64,000 nucleotides of DNA. Source: Haloferax massiliensis (lineage in GTDB: Archaea; Halobacteriota; Halobacteria; Halobacteriales; Haloferacaceae). The position numbers and the translations under genes are program-made. How positions within the stretch are numbered: the first letter of the stretch is position 1; each line of letters opens with the position of its first letter. Below the pieces are notes generated by a model. It worked only from the letters and a program-made list of their open reading frames with translations, made no database searches and was not told where the DNA came from. Shown here piece after piece: positions 17,060 through 26,299 of this stretch. The stretch is taken from the NCBI RefSeq assembly GCF_001368915.1, contig NZ_CSTE01000002.1, positions 568,273-632,272 of the forward strand, written 5' to 3'.

Positions 17060-17545
17060 ATGAGCGAACCCACCGCGACGCTCGAAGAGTCGCGCACCGA
17101 GATGACCGAACTCCTCCTGCCGAACGACACCAACAACCTCGGGCGAGCCCTCGGTGGCGCGGTCCTCCACTGGATGGACATCTGCGGGGCCATCGCGGCG
17201 ATGCGGTTTTCGAACCGCCAGTGCGTCACCGCGTCGATGGACCACGTCGACTTCATCGGCCCCATCGACCTCGGCGAGGTGGCCGTCATCGAGGCGTACG
17301 TGTTCAACGTCGGCCGGACCAGCGTGGACGTGAAAGTCGACGTGCACGCCGAGAACCCGAAGACCGACGAGCTACGGAAGACGACCACGTCGTTCCTGAC
17401 GTTCGTCGCGCTCGACGACGACGGGAAGCCGACGCCCGTGCCCCGACTCGTCTGCGAGACCGACGAGGAATCTGAGCTCCGCGCCGAGGCGGTCGCCGCC
17501 CGCGCCGACCAGCTCGAATCCGTCATCGAGCGCATGGAGAACTGA
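17060..17545 (+). CDS. acyl-CoA thioesterase (hotdog fold)
   Basis: A 161-residue hotdog-fold protein. The sequence LLPNDTNNLGRALGGAVLHWMD near residues 19-40 and the following ASMDHVDFIGPIDLGEV carry the signature of the cytosolic acyl-CoA hydrolase group (YciA/BFIT-like): the Asn/Asp active-site region, and the nucleotide-binding segment. It would hydrolyse acyl-CoA to free acid and CoA. Length fits a single hotdog domain that forms hexamers. The substrate chain length cannot be inferred. Confidence 0.93.
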   Translation: MSEPTATLEESRTEMTELLLPNDTNNLGRALGGAVLHWMDICGAIAAMRFSNRQCVTASMDHVDFIGPIDLGEVAVIEAYVFNVGRTSVDVKVDVHAENPKTDELRKTTTSFLTFVALDDDGKPTPVPRLVCETDEESELRAEAVAARADQLESVIERMEN

Positions 17546-17593
17546 GAAACCCGGCGCCGAACCCTTTTCCCCGGCGGCGACCGACTGGCGACC

Positions 17594-18046
17594 ATGCTCG
17601 ACGTTCCCGTCCCGGACCCGCCGTCGCTCCCGACGGTGGACCCGAACCAGTACGACGACGCGCAGGTGGCGGCCGACGCCGACTTCAAGCGCGCCGAGTT
17701 GGAGGAGTTCCTCGAAGCCGGCGCGTGGGCCGACGCCTTCGAGGCGTGGGCCGCCGAGACGCCCGTCACCGAGGCGCAGTGGGAGGTCGTCCTCGACCTC
17801 GACCTCCTCACCCACTTCGACTTCTTCTGGGACGACTTCGCCGACCGCGTCGGCTACCACGCCCCCGGAATCCCCGAGGACTGGAAGGAGCGCGAACTCC
17901 ACCCCGACCTGACCTCGTGGGGCGAGGTGTCGTCTATCAACGCCGGCCTCACCGAACTCGGACAGGACGTGTGCGACGTGCTCAAAGACGACTACATCGA
18001 CTGGGAGTCCGAGTACGAAGCGCCCGACGACCTGCCGGACTTCTGA
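17594..18046 (+). CDS. conserved haloarchaeal hypothetical protein
   Basis: A 150-residue acidic soluble protein with no motif that I recognise. It is rich in Trp and Asp (segments WADAFEAWAAETP, FDFFWDDFAD, WESEYEAPDDLPDF) and predicted mainly helical. It lies 48 bp downstream of the thioesterase gene in the same direction, so co-transcription is possible. Codon usage matches the backbone, so I take it as a real native gene. Confidence 0.75.
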   Translation: MLDVPVPDPPSLPTVDPNQYDDAQVAADADFKRAELEEFLEAGAWADAFEAWAAETPVTEAQWEVVLDLDLLTHFDFFWDDFADRVGYHAPGIPEDWKERELHPDLTSWGEVSSINAGLTELGQDVCDVLKDDYIDWESEYEAPDDLPDF

Positions 18047-18150
18047 GGCCGTCGATTCCGTCCCGACCGTCGTTCTTCCTCGGCTCGTCGTCTCGCGAGC
18101 CCTGTTCCGAAATCCCTCCGAGAATAGTCTTTATATCGTGATATTATCGT

Positions 18151-18178
18151 ACAATGTATGTATTTATGGACACATTGT
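18151..18178. promoter_or_regulatory. inverted repeat ACAATGT-N14-ACATTGT upstream of the DUF4397 gene
   Basis: Two perfect 7-bp arms, ACAATGT (18151-18157) and ACATTGT (18172-18178), are separated by 14 bp, so arm centres are 21 bp apart, two helical turns. They lie 15-43 bp downstream of a TATA-like tttatat (18130-18136), across the likely transcription start. This is a good candidate for a dimeric regulator site. Confidence 0.5.
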
Positions 18179-18233
18179 GGCGAGATTTGGGAAAACGGTG
18201 ATATTCCGACCGTCGCTCTCATCTCTCGTCGCT

Positions 18234-19643
18234 ATGACGAACATGAAACGACGCGACGTACTCCGTGGATTCGGTGGCGTCGCCATCGCGGGCGGACTCG
18301 CAGGGTGCATGGGCGGCGGCACGGCCGACGACGAGACCGAGACGACCACGACGTCGACCCCCACGCCGACGCCGACCCCGACGCCCACGCCGGAACCCGA
18401 GACGGCGATGCTCCGCGTGGCGCATCTCTCGCCGGACGCGCCGAACGTCGACGTGTACGTCGACGACTCGGTCGCGCTCTCGGACGTGCCGTTCGGCGCG
18501 GTCAGCGATTACCTCTCGGTTCCCGTCGGAACCCGGACGGTGAAGGTGACCGCCGCCGGCGACGAGTCAACCGTCGCCTTCGAGGGCGACCTCGACGTCG
18601 CCGAGGCGACCTACACCGTCGCCGCGGTCGGCGAACTCACCGAAGAGACGTTCGAACCGCTCGTCCTCGAAGACGACGTGTCGCTCCCGGCCGACGACAC
18701 GGCTCGGGTCCGCGTGGTCCACGCCTCGCCGGACGCGCCCGCGGTCGACGTGACTGCCGGCGACACGGTGCTTTTCGACGGCGTCTCCTTCACCCAGTCC
18801 GGGAGCGTCGAGGTGCCGGCCGACACCTACGCACTTCAGGTCCGGGGCGACACCGAGTCGAACGACGGCGACGCGGTCGCCGAGTTCGACGTCGAACTCG
18901 CCGGCGGCACCGTCTACACAGTGTTCGCGGCGGGCTACCTGACGCCCGACGACGAGCCGACCGACGCGGGCTTCCGGCCCGTCGCGGTCGTCGACGCCGG
19001 GTCCGGCGGCGGCGGGCTCGTCCAGCGCGACGTGTCGCTCCGCGCCGCGCACCTCTCGCCGGACGCGCCGAACGTCGACGTGCTCGTCGACGGCGCGGTC
19101 GCGCTCTCGGACGTGCCGTTCGGCGCGGTCAGCGACTACCTCGCGTTGACCGCCGGGTCGCACCAGGTGACGATTCGCGCGACCGACGCGCCCGACACGG
19201 TCGTCTTCGACGAGATGCTCGACCTCGCGGCCGGCGCGTACACCGCCGCGGCGCTCGGCGAACTCGACTCGGCGGCCGAGAACGGCTTCGCCGTCTCGCT
19301 CCTCGAAGACGACCGCTCGGCCCCCGCTGACGACGCGGCCCGCGTCCGGGTGCTTCACGCCTCGCCGGACGCGCCCGCCGTCGACGTGACCGTCGCGGGC
19401 TCCGGGGACGCTCTCGTCGACGGCGCGGCCTTCGGCGACGCCGCGACCGTCGAGGTCCCCGCCGGGGACTACACGCTCCAGATTCGGGGCGACACGGAGT
19501 CGAACGACGGCGACGTGGTCGCCGAGTTCGACGTCGCGGTCGAGAGCGGCCGCGCCTACACCGCAATCGCGCTCGGCTACCTGACGCCCGACGACGAGCC
19601 GGCAGACGCCGCGTTCGACCTCAGCGTCGTCGCGGACAACTGA
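18234..19643 (+). CDS. Tat lipoprotein with four DUF4397 repeats
   Basis: A 469-residue predicted secreted lipoprotein. The start MTNMKRRDVLRGF contains a twin-arginine motif, followed by a hydrophobic stretch and the lipobox LAGC near residue 24, so the mature protein should be anchored to the outer face of the membrane by Tat export. A Thr/Pro repeat linker follows (TPTPTPTP), the usual haloarchaeal O-glycosylated-type spacer. Then come four DUF4397 units in A-B-A-B order, each opening with HLSPDAPNVDV or HASPDAPAVDV. The function of DUF4397 proteins is unknown; adhesin or surface-layer roles are guesses. An alternative ATG at 18243 is equally possible. Confidence 0.9.
   Translation: MTNMKRRDVLRGFGGVAIAGGLAGCMGGGTADDETETTTTSTPTPTPTPTPTPEPETAMLRVAHLSPDAPNVDVYVDDSVALSDVPFGAVSDYLSVPVGTRTVKVTAAGDESTVAFEGDLDVAEATYTVAAVGELTEETFEPLVLEDDVSLPADDTARVRVVHASPDAPAVDVTAGDTVLFDGVSFTQSGSVEVPADTYALQVRGDTESNDGDAVAEFDVELAGGTVYTVFAAGYLTPDDEPTDAGFRPVAVVDAGSGGGGLVQRDVSLRAAHLSPDAPNVDVLVDGAVALSDVPFGAVSDYLALTAGSHQVTIRATDAPDTVVFDEMLDLAAGAYTAAALGELDSAAENGFAVSLLEDDRSAPADDAARVRVLHASPDAPAVDVTVAGSGDALVDGAAFGDAATVEVPAGDYTLQIRGDTESNDGDVVAEFDVAVESGRAYTAIALGYLTPDDEPADAAFDLSVVADN
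18408..19622 (+). repeat. internal tandem duplication (two about 600-bp units)
   Basis: Within the DUF4397 gene, 18408-18996 and 19030-19622 are copies of one another at the nucleotide level; for instance the stretch encoding ALSDVPFGAVSDYL is nearly identical in both. Each unit codes for one A-type and one B-type DUF4397 domain. The similarity indicates a fairly recent duplication of a two-domain unit. Confidence 0.8.
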
Positions 19644-19768
19644 CCGTAGACCGGCCCGACCGGCCTGCGAGCGCCCCCGACTCGACACCGCCTCCAGGAG
19701 ACCCCATCTGAACGAATGACGACGACACGAACCCGGCGACGTGAACCGCCCCGCGAACAGCGGCGGCC

Positions 19769-20074
19769 ATGAGCGTCTGGGTCGACGCCGCGCGGTTCTC
19801 GCTCGGCGCGAGCGTCGTGTTCCTCGTCGTCATGCTCGCCGTCTGGGGGCGGAACTACCTGCTGTTCCGGTCGAAACACGCGCTCGGGTTGGTCGTCTTC
19901 GGCGCGTTCCTCCTCGCACAGAGCCTCTTCGCGCTCTACTACTACCTCGTCGACCCGACGCTGTCGGTCTGGTTCGCCGCGGCCGTCCCCGCCGCGGCGT
20001 GGCGGGTGTTAATGGGAATCCACGTCCTCCAAGCGATCGCGCTGGCGGTCCTCCTGTGGGTCACGTGGGATTAA
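19769..20074 (+). CDS. small multi-pass membrane protein
   Basis: A 101-residue protein with three predicted membrane helices: about 11-27 (FSLGASVVFLVVMLAVW), 38-62 (HALGLVVFGAFLLAQSLFALYYY) and 80-98 (LMGIHVLQAIALAVLLWVT). It resembles short three-helix haloarchaeal proteins of unknown function. It is followed after 32 bp by a lipoprotein gene on the same strand, so the pair may form an operon. Confidence 0.75.
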   Translation: MSVWVDAARFSLGASVVFLVVMLAVWGRNYLLFRSKHALGLVVFGAFLLAQSLFALYYYLVDPTLSVWFAAAVPAAAWRVLMGIHVLQAIALAVLLWVTWD

Positions 20075-20106
20075 ACGTTAACCCGGAGGGCCCCGAGCCT
20101 CCTTGC

Positions 20107-20715
20107 ATGCACCGCCGAGCCCTCCTTTCGAGCGCCGCCGCGCTCTCGCTTGCCGGCCTCTCGGGCTGTCTCGCCGACGCCCGACGAACCGCCAGCGGTC
20201 GAATCCGCGCCGACACCGGCCACTCGCAGCTCCACCCGACCGACGAGCGGTACGTGAAAGGGTCGTTCCCCGACGACGCCGACTTCCGCGGGTGGCTCTT
20301 TTCGGACCCGCCGGCCGACCAGCGGGACGTGTTCACCGACCGCGCGATGCAGGGGCAGTACTCGAACGACCTACTGGAGGTCGACGGCGACTCGTTCGTC
20401 CTCCTGTTCGAGGTCCGAATGGCCCGCGAAGACGCCGCGTTCTACAACGTCGGATTGTCGCCGTCGTGGTCCGGGTGGCGCGACGCCGACATCCCGATTC
20501 GGCGGTCGCCGCCGGCCGACCCCGATGCGTTCGAGGTGGATGCCGACACGCTCGTCTGCACTCACCTCTCGACGTTCGACGTCGCGAGGGGTGCGACTCC
20601 GACGGACGCCACGCTCCGGGTGTTCGAGCGCGACGACGAGTCCGGAACCACGCACGGGTCGTCGGCCGAGTCGGTCGTGGCCACCCACCGCGTCGGCCGT
20701 TGGTCGGACCGGTAG
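20107..20715 (+). CDS. lipoprotein of unknown function
   Basis: A 202-residue predicted lipoprotein. The N-terminus MHRRALLSSAAALSLAGLSGC has a twin-arginine-like start, a hydrophobic core and the lipobox LSGC with Cys at residue 21. The mature part is polar, with Trp- and Asp-rich segments, and no domain I recognise. It likely faces the outside, attached to the membrane. It is adjacent to a three-helix membrane protein gene (32-bp gap), which may be functionally linked. Confidence 0.75.
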   Translation: MHRRALLSSAAALSLAGLSGCLADARRTASGRIRADTGHSQLHPTDERYVKGSFPDDADFRGWLFSDPPADQRDVFTDRAMQGQYSNDLLEVDGDSFVLLFEVRMAREDAAFYNVGLSPSWSGWRDADIPIRRSPPADPDAFEVDADTLVCTHLSTFDVARGATPTDATLRVFERDDESGTTHGSSAESVVATHRVGRWSDR

Positions 20716-21156
20716 CGTCGGAGTCCCGTCGGGTCCCTCGGCGTCGTCGTCCGCGTCGCCGTCGGCCGCGGAGTAAGCGTTATACTTCTCGCGGGACTGC
20801 TCTCGGATAGCATGCGACGGCACCGGAGTTCGCGCCGTCCGCCCGCGGTCGGCCAGTTCCGACGCTCGGTCGTCGCCCCGTCGCCCATTATCGCGGGGCA
20901 GTAGCCTCGCACTTCTCTCATCCTCGACCCCCGTCCGTATCGACCTCCGAGCGACAGCGGTCTCCCGTCCGGTGACCGCGACCACCGGAACCCAACATGG
21001 AGCGACACACTCTCCCCACCCGACAGGCGTATCGACAGCGACCAGTAGACCATCGACAGCGGAGGGTCTCCCGTGTCTGAGTCGGACCCGGCGGAACGGC
21101 CGACCGACGCGGACCAGACCCGCCGTTTTGATATATATCCGCGAGAAGGACGGGGT
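20716..21156. other. 441-bp region upstream of ileS
   Basis: No gene is seen. The region is GC-rich with no strong ORF of its own; an open frame continuing into ileS (from 21073) is in phase but lies upstream of the TATA box, so is not translated. Only the ileS promoter (21130-21138) is recognisable. Archaea lack T-box riboswitches, and I found no tRNA-like structure here. Confidence 0.55.
21130..21138 (+). promoter_or_regulatory. TATA box of ileS
   Basis: The sequence gatatatat lies about 23 bp before the ileS ATG at 21157. This spacing is typical for a leaderless haloarchaeal message and supports that start over in-frame codons upstream. Confidence 0.7.
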
Positions 21157-24100
21157 ATGGAAGACATCGCAGACCAGTACACGCCGTCGGACGTGGAGTC
21201 CGTCGTCGGCGAGTACTGGGACGAGAACGACGCCTACGAGGCGACGAAGGAGGCACACGCCGACGACCCGTCGTTCTTCTTCGTCGACGGCCCGCCGTAC
21301 ACCTCCGGCCAGATGCACCTCGGCACGGCGTGGAACAAGACGCTGAAGGACGCCGTCATCCGGCACAAGCGCATGACGGGGCATCAGGTCACGGACCGCC
21401 CCGGCTACGACATGCACGGCCTCCCCATCGAGGTCAAAGTCGAAGAGGAACTCGGCTTCACCTCGAAGCGCGACATCGAGGAGTTCGGCATGGAGCAGTT
21501 CATCCAGAAATGCAAGGAGTTCGCCGTCCGCAACCGCGAGGCGATGGACGAGGACTTCCAGTCCATCGGCGCGTGGATGGACTGGGACAACCCCTACCAG
21601 ACGCTCTCGCCCGAGTACATGGAGTCCGCGTGGTGGGCCTTCTCGAAGGTCGCCGAAAACGGACTCGTCGAACAGGGCAAGCGCAGCGTCAACTACTGCC
21701 CGCGCTGTCAGACCGCCATCGCGGCCAACGAGGTCGAGTACGACGAAATCACCTCGCCGTCCATCTACGTCAAGTTCCCGCTGAAGGGCCGCGAGGGCAA
21801 CCTCGTCATCTGGACGACGACGCCGTGGACCATCCCCGCGAACACGTTCGTCGCCGTCGACGGCGAGATGACGTATCAGGAGGTCCGCGCCGAGAAGGAC
21901 GGCGAGAGCGAGGTTCTCTACCTCGCCGAACCCTGCGTCGAGGAGGTCCTGAAGAAGGGCCGCTACGAGGACTACGAGGTCCTCTCGGAGGTCACGGGCG
22001 AGGAGATGGTCGGCTGGGAGTACGACCACCCGCTCGCCGGCGTCGTCGCCGAGTACGCCGACTTCGAGGGTGCTGGACAGGTGTACACCGCCGACTACGT
22101 CGAGGCCGACCGCACGGGCCTCGTCCACTCCGCGCCCGGCCACGGGCAGGAGGACTTCGCCCGCGGGCAGGAACTCGGACTCGACGTGTTCGTCCCCGTG
22201 GACGACAAAGGCGAGTTCACGGAGCAGGGCGGCGACTACGCGGGCACGTTCGTCCGCGACGCCAACCCGGAGGTCATCGAGGACCTCGACGAACTCGGCC
22301 ACCTGCTCCACGCCGGCGAGCACGACCACCGCTACGGCCACTGTTGGCGCTGTGACACGGACATCATCTTCCTCGCCACCGACCAGTGGTTCATCACGGT
22401 CACGGACGTCAAAGACCAGCTTCTCGACAACATCGAGGAGTCCGAGTGGCACCCGCAGTGGGCCCGCGACAACCGCTTCCGCGACTTCGTGAGCGACGCG
22501 CCCGACTGGAACGTCTCCCGCCAGCGCTACTGGGGCATCCCGCTTCCCATCTGGGTCCCGAGCGACCCGGACGCCGAGGGCGCACAGGAGATGATTGTCG
22601 TCGGCACCCGCGAGGAACTCGCCGAGCGCGCCGACCAGGATATCGACCCCGAGACGGTCGACCTCCACCGGCCCTCGGTGGACCCCATCACCATCACCGA
22701 AGACGGCGTGACCTACGAGCGCGTCCCCGACGTGTTCGACGTGTGGATAGACTCCTCGGTCGCCACGTGGGGCACCCTCGACTTCCCCGGCGAGACGGAG
22801 GCGTACGAGGAACTGTGGCCCGCCGACCTCATCATCGAGGCGCACGACCAGACCCGCGGGTGGTTCTGGTCGCAACTCGGCATGGGCACCGCCGCGACCG
22901 GCGAGTCGCCGTACAAGGAGGTCATCATGCACGGCTTCGCCAACGACAAGGACGGCCGCAAGATGTCGAAGTCCGTCGGCAACATCGTGACGCCCGAGGA
23001 GGCCATCGACCGCGCCGGCCGCGACCCGCTTCGCGCGTACCTCCTCAGCCACGACCAGCAGGGCGTCGACCTCTCGTTCGAGTGGGACGGCCTCGCCGAC
23101 ACCCAGTCGACGCTCAACATCTTCTGGAACGTCTTCCGCTTCCCGCTTCCGTACATGGACCTCGACGGCTACGACCCCGCCGAGGCCGACCTCTCGGAGG
23201 GCGAACTCACCGTCGTCGACGAGTGGGTGCTCTCGCGGCTCCAGACCGTCGAAGCCGAGATGGCCGACGCGTGGGACGACTACGAGGTCTCCACCGCGCT
23301 CAACGCCCTTCTCGACTTCATCACGAAGGACGTCTCGCGGTTCTACGTGAAGGCCATCCGCGAGCGCATGTGGGACGAGGAGGACTCGGCGTCGAAGCTC
23401 GGCGCGTACGCCACGCTCTCGACGGTGCTCTCGGAGTCCATCCGACTCATCGCGCCCTACGCGCCCTACATGGCCGAGCGGATGTACCAGCGGCTCGACG
23501 GCTCTGCGACGTCCGTCCACATGCTGTCGTACCCCGAGGCCGACGAGGAGCGCCGCGACGAGGAACTGGAGGCCAACATGGCCGTCCTCCGCGACGTGGA
23601 GGAGGCCGCGGCGCACGCCCGCCAACTCGGCGGCCGCAAACTCCGCTGGCCCGTCTCGCGCATCGTGGTCGAGTCCGACGACGACGCCGTCGCCGAGGCG
23701 GTCGACGCCCTCTCGGACCTCCTCGCGGAGCGCGTGAACACCCGCGACGTGCAGGTCGTCGAGGTCTTCGACGAACTCGTCGAGACTGCCGAACCGCAGA
23801 TGAGCGTCATCGGGCCGGAGTTCGGCGCTGACGCCCAGAAAATCATGGAGGCCGTCGAAGGGCGCTCGCGCGCCGAGGTCGAGTCGGGCGTCGAGGTCGA
23901 CGGCGAGACGTACGACCTCTCCGACGAGATGGTCTCGTACCGCGCGGAACCGCCGGAACACGTCAGCGGTGCCGACTTCGAGGGCGGCACGGTCTACGTG
24001 GACACCGAACTCACCGACGACATCGAGTCCGAGGGCTACGCCCGCGACGTCATCCGCCGGATTCAGGAGATGCGCAAACAGCTCGACCTCGACGTCGAGG

Positions 24101-24288
24101 CCGAAATCGACGTGTCGCTCGCGGTCGACGACGAGCGCGTCGCCGGCTTCGTCGCGGAGAACAGCGACCTCATCGCCGAGGAGGTCCGCGCCCGCGAGTT
24201 CGACCTCGGGTCGGCCGAGGGCGAGACGGTCGAGACGTGGGACGTCGAGGACGTGTCCGTGACCATCGCGGTCACCCAACTCGACTGA
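21157..24288 (+). CDS. ileS: isoleucyl-tRNA synthetase
   Basis: A 1043-residue class-I synthetase charging tRNA-Ile. The HIGH-type motif is HLGT at about residue 54 (PPYTSGQMHLGT), the KMSKS motif is exact near residue 602 (GRKMSKSVGN), and the editing domain lies between. The C-terminal part contains the helical anticodon-binding domain and a long acidic tail. Length matches archaeal/eukaryotic-type IleRS. Substitution of the last His of HIGH by Thr is seen in related enzymes. The start is set by the TATA box, which makes the longer frame from 21073 untranscribed at its 5' end. Confidence 0.97.
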   Translation: MEDIADQYTPSDVESVVGEYWDENDAYEATKEAHADDPSFFFVDGPPYTSGQMHLGTAWNKTLKDAVIRHKRMTGHQVTDRPGYDMHGLPIEVKVEEELGFTSKRDIEEFGMEQFIQKCKEFAVRNREAMDEDFQSIGAWMDWDNPYQTLSPEYMESAWWAFSKVAENGLVEQGKRSVNYCPRCQTAIAANEVEYDEITSPSIYVKFPLKGREGNLVIWTTTPWTIPANTFVAVDGEMTYQEVRAEKDGESEVLYLAEPCVEEVLKKGRYEDYEVLSEVTGEEMVGWEYDHPLAGVVAEYADFEGAGQVYTADYVEADRTGLVHSAPGHGQEDFARGQELGLDVFVPVDDKGEFTEQGGDYAGTFVRDANPEVIEDLDELGHLLHAGEHDHRYGHCWRCDTDIIFLATDQWFITVTDVKDQLLDNIEESEWHPQWARDNRFRDFVSDAPDWNVSRQRYWGIPLPIWVPSDPDAEGAQEMIVVGTREELAERADQDIDPETVDLHRPSVDPITITEDGVTYERVPDVFDVWIDSSVATWGTLDFPGETEAYEELWPADLIIEAHDQTRGWFWSQLGMGTAATGESPYKEVIMHGFANDKDGRKMSKSVGNIVTPEEAIDRAGRDPLRAYLLSHDQQGVDLSFEWDGLADTQSTLNIFWNVFRFPLPYMDLDGYDPAEADLSEGELTVVDEWVLSRLQTVEAEMADAWDDYEVSTALNALLDFITKDVSRFYVKAIRERMWDEEDSASKLGAYATLSTVLSESIRLIAPYAPYMAERMYQRLDGSATSVHMLSYPEADEERRDEELEANMAVLRDVEEAAAHARQLGGRKLRWPVSRIVVESDDDAVAEAVDALSDLLAERVNTRDVQVVEVFDELVETAEPQMSVIGPEFGADAQKIMEAVEGRSRAEVESGVEVDGETYDLSDEMVSYRAEPPEHVSGADFEGGTVYVDTELTDDIESEGYARDVIRRIQEMRKQLDLDVEAEIDVSLAVDDERVAGFVAENSDLIAEEVRAREFDLGSAEGETVETWDVEDVSVTIAVTQLD

Positions 24289-24464
24289 GGCGGTCGCGCG
24301 CCGGTCCGTACCGGCCCCGGGCGTCTCCGCCGGCCCGACGCTCGGCCGCCGCCGCGACCCGTGAAATGGAGGGCGTTTACCGCCGATTTTTCGCAGACGG
24401 CGACCGCCCCGACTTCCGACTGACCAACACTTTTGGCCTCATCGAACGTGAGGGACGGTGAGTC

Positions 24465-25463
24465 ATGAAGAAACTCATCAACGAACCCGGAGCGGTCGTA
24501 GACGAGATGCTCGACGGGATGGTCGCGGCGCACCCCGAACTGCGCCGGCTCGACGGTACGAACGTTCTCGTCCGCGGCGACGCGCCGGTCGAGGGGAAGG
24601 TCGCGGTCGTCTCCGGCGGCGGGTCGGGCCACGAGCCGACGCACGCGGGCTATCTCGGCGAGGGGATGCTCGACGGCGCGGCGGCGGGTGAGGTCTTCAC
24701 CTCGCCGACGGCCGACCAGCTGAACGAGATGATTCAGGCGACGGACGCGGGCGAGGGCGTCCTCTGCGTCGTCAAGAACTACGAGGGCGACGTGATGAAC
24801 TTCGACACCGCCGCCGAGATGGCCGGCATGGAGGGCGTCGACGTCGAGCAGGTCGTCGTCAACGACGACGTGGCCGTCGAGGACTCGCTGTACACCTCGG
24901 GCCGCCGCGGCGTCGCGGGCACCATCTTCGTCCACAAGTGCGCGGGCGCGAAGGCCGCCGCGGGCGGCGACCTCGGCGAGGTCAAAGCGGTCGCGGAGAA
25001 AGTCGTCGACAACGTCCGCACCATGGGCATGGCCCTCACCTCCTGTGTCACCCCGGAGAAGGGCGAGCCGACGTTCGACCTCGGCGAGGACGAGATCGAA
25101 CTCGGCATCGGCATCCACGGCGAGCCGGGAACCGAGCGCGCCGAGGTCATGAGCGCAGACGAGATAACCGAACACCTGACCGAGAACGTCCTCGACGACC
25201 TCGAACTCGACGAGGGCGAGGAGGTCGTGACGATGGTCAACGGCATGGGCGGCACGCCGCTGTCGGAGCTGTACATCGTCAACCGCAAGCTCCAGTCCAT
25301 CCTCGACGACCGCGGCGTCGAGACGTGGGACGCGTGGGTCGGCGACTACATGACCTCACTCGACATGATGGGCTGTTCGGTCTCCGTGCTCCGCGTCGAC
25401 GACGAACTCAAGGAACTGCTCGGCGCGCCCGCGGAGACGCCCGGACTGACGGTCACCGAGTAA
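24465..25463 (+). CDS. dhaK: dihydroxyacetone kinase subunit DhaK
   Basis: A 332-residue DhaK, the substrate-binding subunit of the PTS-dependent dihydroxyacetone kinase. It binds dihydroxyacetone as a hemiaminal to the His in GIGIHGEPG at residue 218. The N-terminal segment GGGSGHEPTHAGYLGEGML near residues 45-65 is the classical DhaK signature. With DhaL (ATP/ADP-bearing) and DhaM (phosphoryl donor relay) it converts dihydroxyacetone to its phosphate. It leads the dhaK-dhaL-dhaM run, with 137 bp before dhaL, so dhaL may have an additional promoter. Confidence 0.97.
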   Translation: MKKLINEPGAVVDEMLDGMVAAHPELRRLDGTNVLVRGDAPVEGKVAVVSGGGSGHEPTHAGYLGEGMLDGAAAGEVFTSPTADQLNEMIQATDAGEGVLCVVKNYEGDVMNFDTAAEMAGMEGVDVEQVVVNDDVAVEDSLYTSGRRGVAGTIFVHKCAGAKAAAGGDLGEVKAVAEKVVDNVRTMGMALTSCVTPEKGEPTFDLGEDEIELGIGIHGEPGTERAEVMSADEITEHLTENVLDDLELDEGEEVVTMVNGMGGTPLSELYIVNRKLQSILDDRGVETWDAWVGDYMTSLDMMGCSVSVLRVDDELKELLGAPAETPGLTVTE

Positions 25464-25600
25464 GTCGGACTCACCGCCGCCGAGTACGCGACGACCGCCG
25501 CCGCGAACTCCCGGCGGCGACCCCCGACACGTCACCGATTTTTCGCGGCAGAACAGTCCCGCGGGACAAGGGATTAACCCCCGGCCGACGAAGGTCAGCC

Positions 25601-26299
25601 ATGGCTGACGCAGAGACACAACGCGAAGCGGTGCTGGACGCGCTCGACAACGTCGCCGAGCGCCTCGCCGAGGAGAAGGAGTATCTCACGGACCTCGACT
25701 CCGCCATCGGCGACGCCGACCACGGCGCGAACATGGAGCGCGGCTTCGGCAAGGCCGCCGAAAAGCGCGAGGAGTTCGCCGAGATGGAGCCGAACGAGGT
25801 CGTCAAGAACGTCGGGACGACGCTCATCTCGAACGTCGGCGGGGCCTCCGGCCCCCTCTACGGCGGCTCTATCATGTTCGCCAGTCAGGAACTCGAAGAC
25901 GGCATCACCGCCGAGACCTCGGTGTCGTTCGCGGAGGCGTACCTCGACAAGGTCAAGGACCGCGGCGGCGCGCAGGTCGGCGCGAAGACGATGGTCGACG
26001 CGCTCGTCCCCGCCGTCCACACCTACAAGAAGTCCATCGAACAGGACGACCTCCCGCCGCTCGAAGCCCTCGCCAAGGCCGTCGACGCGGCCGAGCGCGG
26101 CGTCGCCTTCACCGTCCCCATCAAGGCGATGAAGGGCCGCGCGTCGTTCCTCGACTGGCGCTCGGTCGGCCATCAGGACCCCGGCGCGACGAGCACGCTG
26201 TTCATCCTCGAAGAGCTGCTTGAGACCGCCGAGGAGTACCTCGACGGCGAGGTAGACCGCGACGCGCGGGCCGAAGACGCAGTCGGGAGGGACGAATGA
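25601..26299 (+). CDS. dhaL: dihydroxyacetone kinase subunit DhaL
   Basis: A 232-residue DhaL, the nucleotide-binding subunit. It holds ADP/ATP with two magnesium ions at the Asp triplet in IGDADHGANM near residues 36-45, and further signatures are VGGASGPLYG near residue 80 and DPGATST near residue 190. Phosphoryl transfer to dihydroxyacetone bound on DhaK occurs here. The last bases overlap the dhaM ATG as ATGA (26296-26299), so the two are translationally coupled. The protein is typical in length, with a slightly extended acidic C-terminus. Confidence 0.96.
   Translation: MADAETQREAVLDALDNVAERLAEEKEYLTDLDSAIGDADHGANMERGFGKAAEKREEFAEMEPNEVVKNVGTTLISNVGGASGPLYGGSIMFASQELEDGITAETSVSFAEAYLDKVKDRGGAQVGAKTMVDALVPAVHTYKKSIEQDDLPPLEALAKAVDAAERGVAFTVPIKAMKGRASFLDWRSVGHQDPGATSTLFILEELLETAEEYLDGEVDRDARAEDAVGRDE

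Noticed and set aside
20371-24279. 1302-codon open frame antisense to ileS
   Set aside because: It is a mirror frame of a GC-rich gene. Its translation is rich in Arg, Val, Asp and Gly repeats without domains, and ileS on the other strand is unmistakable.
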